Shown piece by piece: positions 42,067 through 51,200 of a DNA stretch of 64,000 nt; positions within the stretch are counted from its first letter, which is position 1, and every line of letters starts with the position of its first letter. The stretch covers positions 62,001 through 126,000 of the forward strand of contig CAKVDZ010000004.1 in the NCBI GenBank assembly GCA_934728585.1, written 5' to 3'. The notes below the pieces were generated by a model that saw only the letters and a list, made by a program, of their open reading frames with translations, made no database searches and had not been told where the DNA came from. The translations under genes and the position numbers were made by a program. Source of the DNA: an uncultured Candidatus Melainabacteria bacterium (lineage in GTDB: Bacteria; Cyanobacteriota; Vampirovibrionia; Gastranaerophilales; Gastranaerophilaceae).

Positions 42067-42212
42067 GGTGATGAGAACCACCAAGCGGAGCTTGGTCTAG
42101 GTTCGAGCGCGAGTGAGCTGAGGGCGAAGACTTGAAGATTTAAAAAATAAAATTTTGAAAATCTTCAATCGTAGACCCGTTAAACGCGAACGAGCAAGAC
42201 AATTTCATCACC
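42067..42212 (+). other. GC-rich structured element, possible ncRNA or decayed tRNA-locus duplicate
   Basis: A 146-base stretch, much richer in G and C than its surroundings and without a gene. Its ends pair perfectly (GGTGATGA 42067-42074 with TCATCACC 42205-42212). Inside are a hairpin GAACC-ACCAAGC-GGA-GCTTGGT-CTA-GGTTC (42075-42104) and a 10-bp stem TTGAAGATTT/AAATCTTCAA (42132-42141/42159-42168). It is followed by CGCCCCA and a GACCTC/GAGGTC terminator, the same order as the end of the tRNA-His gene. It could be an untranslated RNA, a repeat element, or a rearranged copy of the tRNA locus. The rest of 42013-42363 holds only the two terminators and the leader of the next gene. Confidence 0.5.
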
Positions 42213-42228
42213 CGCCCCAACAAATTTT

Positions 42229-42252
42229 AAGACCTCGAAAGAGGTCTTTTTT
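42229..42252 (+). terminator. Terminator after the structured element
   Basis: AAGACCTC pairs with GAGGTCTT around GAAA, followed by TTTT. It would give the 42067-42212 element a defined 3' end. Confidence 0.85.
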
Positions 42253-42363
42253 ACTGTTATAATAATTTCATAAAAATATTATTCTTACAAAAACAGACTT
42301 AACAAAATTCTTATTTTAAAATATAATTAATAAAAAATATTTTGACATGAGGACTTAGCAAAA

Positions 42364-42930
42364 ATGCAAGAAAAAGAAAAAATGTTAAAAGGGTTACCAT
42401 ACTTGCCAGAGCAAGATGAAACTCTTAAAAACGAAAGAATAAAATGTAAAAAACTTTGTCAGGAACACAATCAACTTTCACCAGAAAAGTTAGATGAAAG
42501 AAAAGCAATATTAAAACAAATTTTAGGTTCTGCTAAAGAAATTTTTTTAATTGAACAGCCTTTTGTTTGCGATTACGGTTACAACATTGAAATAGGAGAA
42601 AATTTTTATTCTAACCACAATTTAACCATTCTTGATTGCAATAAAGTAATATTCGGGGATAATGTATTTATTGGTCCTAATTGTAGTTTTTATTGTGCAA
42701 TTCACCCAATTGATATAAAACATAGAAATCAGGGTTTAGAAACCGCTCAACCAATCACAGTCGGCAACAATGTTTGGTTTGGTGGAAATGTCGTAGTTTT
42801 ACCAAATGTTAAAATTGGAAATGGTGTTGTTATAGGTGCAGGAAGTGTTGTGACAAAAGACATACCAGACAATTCCGTTGCTGTTGGAAATCCTGCAAAA
42901 GTAATAAAGGAAATAAATCAAGATGAATAA
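42364..42930 (+). CDS. Sugar O-acetyltransferase, Maa/LacA-like
   Basis: A 188-residue left-handed beta-helix acetyltransferase. The N-terminal helical segment (MLKGLPYLPEQDETL) is the Maa domain. Hexapeptide repeats run from about residue 70 to 185 (IEIGENFYSNHN, VIFGDNVFIGPN, ITVGNNVWFGGN, VKIGNGVVIGAGSVV), with the catalytic His in YCAIHPID. It transfers acetyl from acetyl-CoA to a sugar such as maltose or glucose; the natural acceptor is unclear. GAGGACTTAGC precedes the ATG. Its end overlaps the next gene by eight bases. Confidence 0.88.
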   Translation: MQEKEKMLKGLPYLPEQDETLKNERIKCKKLCQEHNQLSPEKLDERKAILKQILGSAKEIFLIEQPFVCDYGYNIEIGENFYSNHNLTILDCNKVIFGDNVFIGPNCSFYCAIHPIDIKHRNQGLETAQPITVGNNVWFGGNVVVLPNVKIGNGVVIGAGSVVTKDIPDNSVAVGNPAKVIKEINQDE

Positions 42931-43702
42931 CGTTTTAAATAATATTTTGGATAAATTTATTGAAATACCAGAAGTAGAAGCGCTTGCAATTGGAGGTTCT
43001 ACCTCTGCAAAAACGTCTGACAACAAGTCAGATATAGATGTATATATCTTTTCAAAATCAAGCATTCCCATTGAAAAAAGGAAAAATATCATTGAACCGA
43101 TTTCGTCAAAACACGAAATTGGAGGTGAATATTTTGGTTCTGGCGATGAATTTTTTGTAGATGAAATCAATCAACAATTAGACGCTATGTATTGGGATAT
43201 AGCTTGGTTTGAAAGTGTAGTTGATAATGTTTGGATAAAACATTATCCATCAAACGGTTATACTACCTGCTTTTTATACACGCTCAAAAATTTTAATATA
43301 ATTCATGATAAAAACAACTGGTTAAAAAATCTGCAAGAAAAAATTAATAGTGAATATCCAAAAGAATTGCAGGAAAACATCATAAAAAGAAACGTGATGT
43401 TAATGAAAGATAAACCTTTTGCATCATATTATGAACAAATCGAAAAAGCCATAAAAAGAAATGATATAAACAGTATAAATCACAGAATTTCAGCGTTTGT
43501 TGCAAGTTATTTTGATGTAATTTTTGCGTTAAATAAACAACTTCACGCAGGAGAAAAAAGGCTTATTACTTATGTAAAAAACAATTGTAAAATTATTCCA
43601 AATAATTTTGAAAATAACTTACAAAAATTATTTACTCAACCAAACAATAACACTTTAGAAATTTTAAATGATATAATATATGAACTTAAACAGGTATTAT
43701 AA
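42923..43702 (+). CDS. Nucleotidyltransferase-fold protein (DUF4037-like)
   Basis: The 259-residue protein begins with a minimal nucleotidyltransferase motif: AIGGSTSAKTSDNKSDIDVY, that is GGS followed by DxD. A helical C-terminal domain (about residues 140-259) resembles DUF4037. Such proteins transfer a nucleotide to antibiotics, proteins or RNA, but the target is not known. It overlaps the acetyltransferase gene by eight bases, and the TRIC-type gene follows after nine bases, so the three form an operon. The acetyltransferase plus nucleotidyltransferase pairing could suggest small-molecule modification; this is inference. Confidence 0.78.
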   Translation: MNNVLNNILDKFIEIPEVEALAIGGSTSAKTSDNKSDIDVYIFSKSSIPIEKRKNIIEPISSKHEIGGEYFGSGDEFFVDEINQQLDAMYWDIAWFESVVDNVWIKHYPSNGYTTCFLYTLKNFNIIHDKNNWLKNLQEKINSEYPKELQENIIKRNVMLMKDKPFASYYEQIEKAIKRNDINSINHRISAFVASYFDVIFALNKQLHAGEKRLITYVKNNCKIIPNNFENNLQKLFTQPNNNTLEILNDIIYELKQVL

Positions 43703-43711
43703 GGATAGAAT

Positions 43712-44383
43712 ATGACATTTGGTATTGAAATTTTTGTGACAGAAATTATTGGTATAATTGCGTTTGCTATTTCTGGCGCTATTGTTGGAATAAAAAAACG
43801 CTTTGACATATTTGGAATAATTGTTTTGGGTGTCATTACAGCAGTTGGCGGTGGTGCTATTCGAGATATCACGCTTGGAATTATTCCTCCAACAATGTTC
43901 AAAAATCCAATCTATGTTGTAGTTGCATTTGTAACATCGCTTATAACATTTGGAGCTGCTGCAATCGTCAGAGTAAAATTCAACAAAAATAAACAATTTT
44001 TTGTTGAAATCGTTAATTTTTTTGATGCTATAGGCTTGGGTGTATTTGCTGTAACTGGCACAAATACTGCAATTGTTCACGGATTTTCAAATAACGCATT
44101 TTTAGCAATATTTGTTGGTGTAATCACAGGTATTGGTGGAGGTATGGTTAGAGATGTACTTGCTGGCAAAGTTCCTTTTGTTTTATTTAAAGATATCTAT
44201 GCTTCTGCAGCAATTGTTGGCGCTGGAATTTACTATTTTATGTACACATCGAGTTGTAGCCCCATTTTATCTGTTGTAACAGCTATTGTAATCACCATAA
44301 TCATAAGAATGCTAGCTTCATACTATCATTTAGGTTTACCAAAACTTCCTAGAATAAACTTTGATAACGAAAAGGAAATTTAA
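43712..44383 (+). CDS. TRIC-type channel family protein (UPF0126/YicG-like)
   Basis: A 223-residue membrane protein with seven predicted helices and two glycine-rich repeats: AFAISGAIVGIKKRFDIFG with AVGGGAIRDITLG, and AVTGTNTAIVHGF with GIGGGMVRDVLAG. This duplicated pattern defines the UPF0126/TRIC family, which includes trimeric cation channels. Ion and role in this organism are unknown. AAGGATAGAAT precedes the ATG. Confidence 0.88.
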   Translation: MTFGIEIFVTEIIGIIAFAISGAIVGIKKRFDIFGIIVLGVITAVGGGAIRDITLGIIPPTMFKNPIYVVVAFVTSLITFGAAAIVRVKFNKNKQFFVEIVNFFDAIGLGVFAVTGTNTAIVHGFSNNAFLAIFVGVITGIGGGMVRDVLAGKVPFVLFKDIYASAAIVGAGIYYFMYTSSCSPILSVVTAIVITIIIRMLASYYHLGLPKLPRINFDNEKEI

Positions 44384-44394
44384 ACTTTACATGC

Positions 44395-44422
44395 TTGAAA
44401 AGTTTGAAAAATAGTTTATAAT
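44395..44422 (+). promoter_or_regulatory. Promoter of the 54-residue membrane protein
   Basis: TTGAAA (44395-44400) and a perfect TATAAT (44417-44422), 16 bases apart. Confidence 0.7.
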
Positions 44423-44458
44423 AAAATTATAGAGAGTATAAAAAAGAGGAGGTGTTTT

Positions 44459-44623
44459 ATGCCAGAAATTCCAAGATGGGTCATCGTAGCAATCGTTGTT
44501 GTTGCTGGTTGCTGGGTTATATCACAGGCTGTAGACTTTTTCGGAAAAGTTAACACAACAGTAAACAAAGCAAATCAAAGTATCGAAAGAGATGCATCTA
44601 GTTTAAGACAAATTGAAGATTAA
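44459..44623 (+). CDS. Small single-helix membrane protein, 54 residues
   Basis: An ATG behind a very strong GAGGAGGTGTTTT site opens a 54-codon frame: MPEIPRWVIVAIVVVAG then a Cys and the rest of one membrane helix, followed by a polar helical tail (VNKANQSIERDASSLRQIED). It has its own promoter and a 20-bp terminator, so it is certainly an expressed unit. It might anchor or regulate a partner; no family is recognised. Confidence 0.8.
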   Translation: MPEIPRWVIVAIVVVAGCWVISQAVDFFGKVNTTVNKANQSIERDASSLRQIED

Positions 44624-44630
44624 AAACAAT

Positions 44631-44673
44631 AAAAACGGCGCGAACAAAATAAATTTTGTTCGCGCCGTTTTTA
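44631..44673. terminator. Bidirectional terminator
   Basis: AAAAACGGCGCGAACAAAAT pairs with its complement, giving a near-perfect 20-bp stem with T-runs on both strands. It separates 44459-44623 from the converging CheW gene. Confidence 0.92.
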
Positions 44674-45696
44674 TTAATTCTCATCAATATACATTTTTTC
44701 GTCTGTTAATATTTTTTCCATATTCAGAATGAAATTTATATTATTATCTTCAATTATTTCTGCTAAGATATATTTTTCATCTTGTTTTTGGTGTAACATT
44801 TTATTTTGCATTTGTTCTTCTTGAATGTACACAATATCATATACATCTTCTACTAAAAATCCGACCTTAAATTCTGGCGATACAACTACAATAACCTTTT
44901 TTTTGTCATTGTATTCATAATCAGAAAGATTTAGAAATTTTTTGGTGTTTATGACGGTAATAAAGTCGCCTCTATATGTCATTACCCCCTCAATATAATC
45001 CTTTGAACAAGGTAAATTGGTCAAATTTGTCACATCAGAAATTGATTTTACATAGCACAAATTCATGCAATAGGTCGAATTATTCAAGGAAAAAGACAAA
45101 AATCTATCATCTGAATAAATATTTTTTGCTATTGCAAAATCGTATTTTTGGCTTAATTCAATAGAGCGTTGATAGAATATTTCATTTGAAGCTGTATCAA
45201 CTGGAAATAAGCTTTTTATATCAACATTTTTTTCATCATAACCATTTTTTATAATATCTTCAATTGCTGAAATATTGATTATTGAATAAATTTCACCATT
45301 CAAATCATAACTAGCATCAATTATATTGTTTTTACTTCTGTAAGGTAATCTTTCAATTTTATCTAAACCAATATCAACAATATCTTCAATTTTGTCTACA
45401 ACCAAGGCAAAAATTGTTTCATCTGTTTTTATAATAATCAAATTATTTGATATGGAATATTTTTCAACAGGTATATCCAAATAAAACCTTATATCTAAAA
45501 CGTTTACAGACATACTATTAAACTTCAAAATACCAACAATATTTGCTGGTAATTTTTGCGGATAATCAAGGTGAGGTAACTTCATAACCTCTAAAACACT
45601 CTCAATTGCCACGGTATATTTATTTTCACCAAGCGAAAAACTAATAAATTTTTGAAGATTATTGCCAGAACTATTCAATGTTAGTAAATTGTTCAT
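44674..45696 (-). CDS. Tandem CheW-domain protein
   Basis: A 340-residue protein with two CheW folds: residues about 15-150 (KFISFSLGENKYTVAIESV, GILKFNSMSVNVLDIR) and about 190-330 (RFLSFSLNNSTYCMNLCYV, GVMTYRGDFITVINTKKF). CheW couples receptors to CheA; double CheW proteins may bridge receptor arrays. It starts 26 bases inside the 3' end of the REC-GGDEF gene, so the two are coupled. CheA and the receptor are divergent next door. Confidence 0.9.
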   Translation of the reverse strand: MNNLLTLNSSGNNLQKFISFSLGENKYTVAIESVLEVMKLPHLDYPQKLPANIVGILKFNSMSVNVLDIRFYLDIPVEKYSISNNLIIIKTDETIFALVVDKIEDIVDIGLDKIERLPYRSKNNIIDASYDLNGEIYSIINISAIEDIIKNGYDEKNVDIKSLFPVDTASNEIFYQRSIELSQKYDFAIAKNIYSDDRFLSFSLNNSTYCMNLCYVKSISDVTNLTNLPCSKDYIEGVMTYRGDFITVINTKKFLNLSDYEYNDKKKVIVVVSPEFKVGFLVEDVYDIVYIQEEQMQNKMLHQKQDEKYILAEIIEDNNINFILNMEKILTDEKMYIDEN

Positions 45697-47152
45697 TATA
45701 AATTACAACCTTATTTCTACCTGTTTGTTTAGCATTGTAAAGTGCTTTATCAGCACATTCGACAAGTTCCTTTACATCTTTGTATTCGTCCTGCATTGTT
45801 GATATACCAACACTTACCGTCAAGCTTATTTTTATATCATTAAACAAAAATTCGTGGTTTGCGATTTTTTCTCTCAAACGTTCTACAGGGATAACCGCAT
45901 TTTCCAGAGAAGTTTCTGGCATAATAATAGTCAATTCTTCCCCACCATATCTATAAATCATATCGGTTTTTCTAAATGAGTCTTTCAGTAGACTTGAAAC
46001 TTCTTTCAAAACGTAATCGCCATATTGATGTCCGTAAGTATCATTAACTCGTTTGAAGAAATCTATATCCAAAATTGCCAAACTTAAGCTGTTTTTATAA
46101 CGTTTTGCACGTAAAAACTCACGTTCAGCATTTGTTTCAAAGTGGCGTCTATTATATAAACCTGTCAAGCCGTCTGTTATAGACAAGAATTCAACTTCTG
46201 AATACAAAGATTTCATTTTAAACAATGCCAAAAGTTCTTTTTTAAACGAGTCTGCGAATTTAAATTGAGTATAATCAACTTCTTCGCGAGATAACAAACA
46301 CAATCCTCCCAATAATTTGCCCTCAAAGATTAGAGGAAGAATAAAATTAGTTTTTATAGAACTTAGCGCAATAATTTTATCTTGGCTGTCAATTTTTTCG
46401 CGTATAATTTCATGAGTAAAATCATTTGTATTAAACTTTTTGTTCAATGGCATTTGCGCAAAGAAATCTCGTTTTATTTTTTCAAAAATTATTGAAGAAA
46501 CAAAAGCTTGTTTTGCATCAAAATAAAGAATATTTTTTGCACCATCATCTGGAGATTTAAAGAAAATTCCTGCGATATCATAATCTATAAATGTCGAGAA
46601 TAAATCAAAAGTTTTGTCAACCAAAACTTTTTCATGAGTATAATATTCACCCAAATTTCTAAATTCATTCAAGAAAATTGATTGCATGAGCAACTCGTTT
46701 AAGATTGTGTTTATTTGTTCTTTTACAGAAATTTCTTCCGATTTATTACTTGCAATTTTTTGTTTATCTTCCTCAGTCAAATCGGATTTTTCTAAAATAT
46801 CAAAAACTTTTAACTTAATTTCTTCAAAATCAGCTGTTTTTGAAATAAAAGCCTCTGCTCCAGCTTTTTTACCCCAGAATTTATCCAATTTTTTGTCTAA
46901 AACAGTCAACAAAATTATTGGAATATTCTTTGTTATTTTGTTGTTTTTCAACAACCTACAAAACTGGTAACCGTCTAAATCTGGCATAACAACATCAGAC
47001 ACAATAATATCTGGAACAATGTTATAAATTTTATAATAGCCCTCAAGTGCATTTTCAGCAGTTTCAACTTCAAAACCACTCTTTTGAAAACGTAATTTCA
47101 TAACATCTAATTGTGTTTTGCTATCATCTACTAAAAGAACTCTTTTTGTCAT
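45671..47152 (-). CDS. Response regulator with GGDEF domain (diguanylate cyclase)
   Basis: The 493-residue protein has an N-terminal receiver (LLVDDSKTQLDVMKL, phosphorylation Asp in DIIVSDVVMPDLDG, Lys in FISKTADF), a middle GAF-like region (about 150-315) and a GGDEF domain with GLTGLYNRRHFETNAERE, a long inhibitory-loop region and active-site GGEEL near residue 405. GGEEL is an active variant, so it should make cyclic di-GMP when phosphorylated, presumably by the CheA encoded divergently. The layout matches WspR/PleD-like outputs. There is no EAL domain. Confidence 0.92.
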   Translation of the reverse strand: MTKRVLLVDDSKTQLDVMKLRFQKSGFEVETAENALEGYYKIYNIVPDIIVSDVVMPDLDGYQFCRLLKNNKITKNIPIILLTVLDKKLDKFWGKKAGAEAFISKTADFEEIKLKVFDILEKSDLTEEDKQKIASNKSEEISVKEQINTILNELLMQSIFLNEFRNLGEYYTHEKVLVDKTFDLFSTFIDYDIAGIFFKSPDDGAKNILYFDAKQAFVSSIIFEKIKRDFFAQMPLNKKFNTNDFTHEIIREKIDSQDKIIALSSIKTNFILPLIFEGKLLGGLCLLSREEVDYTQFKFADSFKKELLALFKMKSLYSEVEFLSITDGLTGLYNRRHFETNAEREFLRAKRYKNSLSLAILDIDFFKRVNDTYGHQYGDYVLKEVSSLLKDSFRKTDMIYRYGGEELTIIMPETSLENAVIPVERLREKIANHEFLFNDIKISLTVSVGISTMQDEYKDVKELVECADKALYNAKQTGRNKVVIYNEQFTNIE

Positions 47153-47219
47153 AAATTTTTAAATATCCGATATTTGTATTATAATGATTATACTATAAAC
47201 AATAAAATAAGGAGCTTTT

Positions 47220-48236
47220 ATGTCTATTGATAATTCTCATTCTAACATATTTAGAACTTTTTTTATCAGCAATATTGTTGATATTTTTATTCCAATTATT
47301 GCGTATGCATTACTGATAATACTTTCAATAAAATATACTCAAAATACTCTTTTAATCGTAACTGCAGTATCTTTGTGTTTTATAAACATTTTTGTATTTA
47401 CAATCACTAGAATTTGGGCATACTTGCAAATAAAAAAAGAATTTTTACAAAAAAGCACTGGATTAAAAAAGACAAATAGCACTATTCAAGAACTAATCAA
47501 TAAACAAAGACAAACATTAAACTCTTATATGGAAACAACAAAAGATTGTATTTCAAAATTTGAAAACATAAAAGAAGCATCAGTTAGAACAAAACAAATT
47601 TCACAGATTTTAACTGACCAAGTTGGATCATCAATTGAATACTCGAAAAATGAAAAAGACGCAATGGCTTCAAACTTTGAAAAATTAACTCTTTTGAAAC
47701 AACGTATTCAAATTATTGCAGACTTAATTTTGGAATTGACAGAATATAACCAACAAATTATGTCAAACGTTGGTATAGTTGAAAATATTGCAGAACAAAC
47801 AAACATGTTGGCGCTAAATGCAGCGGTAGAAGCTGCTAGAGCTGGTGAACACGGTAAAGGCTTTGCTGTTGTTGCTGGTGAAATTAGAAAACTTGCTGAT
47901 GAATCAAAACAAGCTACAAACAAAATTTCAACTCTAATTAACGAAGTTCAAAACGTAACTAATTCAACTGTTATGGCAACTGAAGAAGGTTCAAAAGAAA
48001 TTGAAACAGCTGTTAAAAATTCAAATACAATCAACACAAACCTAGAAGAAATTGTAACTATCATAAAATCTATTTCTGAAAATGTATACAGAATTACAAC
48101 AGACACACAAACTATTTTTTCTTCTGAATTTAACAGCACAATTTTAGAGTTCAATGACGAAATTTCAAGTTTCTTAAAATCACTTGAAGTTAGCACAGAA
48201 CAACTTAATGAAACAACAGAGTCTGATGAAGATTAA
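47220..48236 (+). CDS. Methyl-accepting chemotaxis protein without sensor domain
   Basis: A 338-residue receptor. Two membrane helices (residues about 20-37 and 40-63) are separated by only a few residues, so there is no periplasmic ligand domain and no HAMP. The cytoplasmic part is a long coiled coil with the conserved tip NIAEQTNMLALNAAVEAARA and GKGFAVVAGEIRKLAD. ATAAGGAGCTTTT precedes the ATG. cheA follows after eight bases. It may sense membrane state, or partner with another protein for input. No CheR or CheB is present in the window. Confidence 0.92.
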   Translation: MSIDNSHSNIFRTFFISNIVDIFIPIIAYALLIILSIKYTQNTLLIVTAVSLCFINIFVFTITRIWAYLQIKKEFLQKSTGLKKTNSTIQELINKQRQTLNSYMETTKDCISKFENIKEASVRTKQISQILTDQVGSSIEYSKNEKDAMASNFEKLTLLKQRIQIIADLILELTEYNQQIMSNVGIVENIAEQTNMLALNAAVEAARAGEHGKGFAVVAGEIRKLADESKQATNKISTLINEVQNVTNSTVMATEEGSKEIETAVKNSNTINTNLEEIVTIIKSISENVYRITTDTQTIFSSEFNSTILEFNDEISSFLKSLEVSTEQLNETTESDED

Positions 48237-48244
48237 AGGTTAAA

Positions 48245-51200
48245 ATGGATTTTCAAGACGATGAAATTAACAAAATACTAAATATTTTTAGCGTTGAATC
48301 TGAAGAAATTATTGAGCGATTGAACAACGCCCTGCTTGAGTTGGAAAAAAATCCAACAAACAAAGATTTGATTGTTTTACTTTTTAGAGATGCCCATAGT
48401 TTAAAAGGTGCAGCAAGAATGATTGGGTTTACAACTACTCAAAATATTGCGCACAAAATGGAAGATATTTTGGGCTTTGCCAAAGATAATAAGTTAACTC
48501 TAACTTCTGAAATCGCAGACGTTATGTACAAATCTGTAGATTTAATTTCAAAAATAATTCGCCAATCTATTCAAAATGGCAAGGAAATTTATGGTATTGC
48601 AGAGGTTGAAGATCAAATAAAATCTCTTGAACAAATTAAACCTAAAGATTCAGATTTAGAAGTTTCTACACCTATTATTGAAGAAACTTATGCAAACAAC
48701 AAACCAGAAACGTTAGCATCTGAAATAAACCATTCTGGAGTTGTAAATAGAGCTGAATTGATTAAATCTGCAGATAGAGTTAACTATTTGATAATAAATT
48801 CACTAATTATCGTAATTAAACTTACTGAAAAAATAGACAAAGAATTAATTTTAAAACTTCTTGCAAATATTGATGAAATGACAGAAATTTTCAATAAAAT
48901 CAATTATTTTGAAATAAAAAATATACTTGAAACAATTCAACTAAAACTTAATGTCATTGTGAAATGTGATAGCGAGCTTACAGCTGAAGAAATTGAAGAA
49001 ATTCAACAAGAAATTGATAGAATTATCAAAGAATTTACTACCTTGAGCGAAATTAACGAACTTCAAACCGTCGATTACTATAGTTATGCTTTTGAGGAAA
49101 AAGACTACACAAAAGGTACATCTCCTAGTGAGAGAGATGAAGAAATTATTGAATGTGAACTTATTGAAGAACCTCAAAAAGTAGCTAAATTTATTGATTT
49201 TGAAAACATTACTAAAAAACTTCACACACTTGAAATTTCAAACGAGTATATCGAAGAACTTATCTCTGCTTTTTCCGAATTAAAAAACTCTCACGCGCAA
49301 GCCGAATTTATTCCTGTATTAAGCAGAATTATTGAGCTATTAAACTTTATAAATAAAAATAACATTAAAGCCGATGATGCGTCGTTAGAAATTTTGCTAA
49401 ACAGTGCTCAATACTGTTTTTCTACTATAAACAACGAGCAACCAAGCAGTGATGCAGAACTTTTATCTCAACAACTCACTGTTGCAAAACAATTATTAGA
49501 AATTTCTAGCGTACCTACTCAAACTATTGCCGTAGAAAACACTATTGCAAACAAATCTGATAAACACTTACAAAATAACAACTTAAAAGATTTTTCAAAA
49601 CTTTTTGACACTGGTGAAATTAAAACTCTACACGTTGATTCGTCAAAGTTAGACTCAATGGTAAACCAAATTGGCGAACTTATTTCGACTAAAATTAAAA
49701 CTTCAAAACAACTTAGCGAATTGTCTAACAGTGAGAAATACCTAGAAGAATGGCAAAAAGATTTTTCTAAAATGATTCATCACATGAAATCTTATGAAAA
49801 AAAATTAAACCAATCTGGAAAAGACCTTGATACCCCATCAACAATTTTTATAAAACAGTTTTTAAATACTCTTTCGGACCAAAATAAAAAGCTTAATGGT
49901 ATTATTACAACTATTTCCAAGCTTCAACGTTCAAATTTGGAAGAAGATACAAAATTGAGAAATCTTATAAATGATTTTGACTCAATGGTTAAAAATATTC
50001 GCGTTTTACCACTTGCGACAGTATTCCACATGTTTGGAAGAATGGTTCGAGATATTGCAAAAGAAAGTGGCAAAGAAGTAGAATTAACAATTACAGGAAG
50101 CGAAACCAGCGCAGATAAAAAGATTATTGAAGAAATTAAAAATCCTTTGATACACATTATTAGAAATTCTATCGACCACGGTATAGAAATGCCTGAAAAA
50201 CGTATCGAAAAAGGTAAATCCACTGTTGGACATTTGAATATTAACGCTAAACATTTGGACAACAGAATTGTCATAGAAATTGTTGACGACGGACAAGGAT
50301 TTAATCTTGAAAAAATCAAAGAAAAGGCATTAAAAAATGAAATTCTAACACCAGAAGAACTTTCTTCTATGCAAGATGAAGATATTATTAACCTTGTATT
50401 CCTCCCAGGTTTTACAACTGGGGGCGAAGTTACTAGTATATCTGGACGCGGAATTGGTATGGACGTTGTGAAATCAAAAATTTCTCAATTAAATGGCTCT
50501 GTAAAAGTAATCTCTGAATTCAACAAGGGTAGCTGTATTCAAATTGAATTACCTGTTACAATGGCAACAATAACAGCATTTTTAATTCAATCAGCTGGAC
50601 AAAATTTTGCAATTCCAATGTCTGTAATAAACACTGTCGTTTGTAAGAAAAACACAGAAATTCTAAACAACAACGATAAGTTCACAATAATCCATAACGG
50701 CAAAAACATTCCTGTATTCAGTCTTGCAGATATTTTAGACCTTAAAGAGCAAATTTCTAACACTATTTTAAAAACAATTATAATAATTGAAGCCAACAAT
50801 AAAACAATCGGTTTAGTTGTCGACAAACTCATTGGAGAACAAGAAATTTTACAAAAAAAATTATCTCCACCGATTTATAAACTTAAGAATATATCTGGTA
50901 TTACAACTCTTGCTTCTGGGGAAACTTGTTTAATTCTAAATACTTTAGATATCATAAAAAATACAACTGCAAAAAATAAACTTATTTCATCATTAAATAA
51001 TAATCTAATTTTAGACAAACAAAACCAACTTGCTGGGAAAAAAATTTTAATTGTAGATGATTCAATTACCACAAGAACTCTTGAAAAAAATATACTTACA
51101 AATGCTGAATTTACAGTATTTTCTGCAGTAAATCCAATTGAGGCATTAAAAATTTTAAATCAAACTAAAATGGATTTAATTGTTACTGACATTGAAATGC

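Noticed and set aside
43697..44080. 127-codon minus-strand frame opposite the TRIC-type gene
   Set aside because: Asn/Cys/Tyr-rich shadow with no motif; the plus-strand gene has a clear family pattern.
49924..50319. 131-codon minus-strand frame inside cheA
   Set aside because: Shadow of the kinase core; cheA motifs are unbroken across it.
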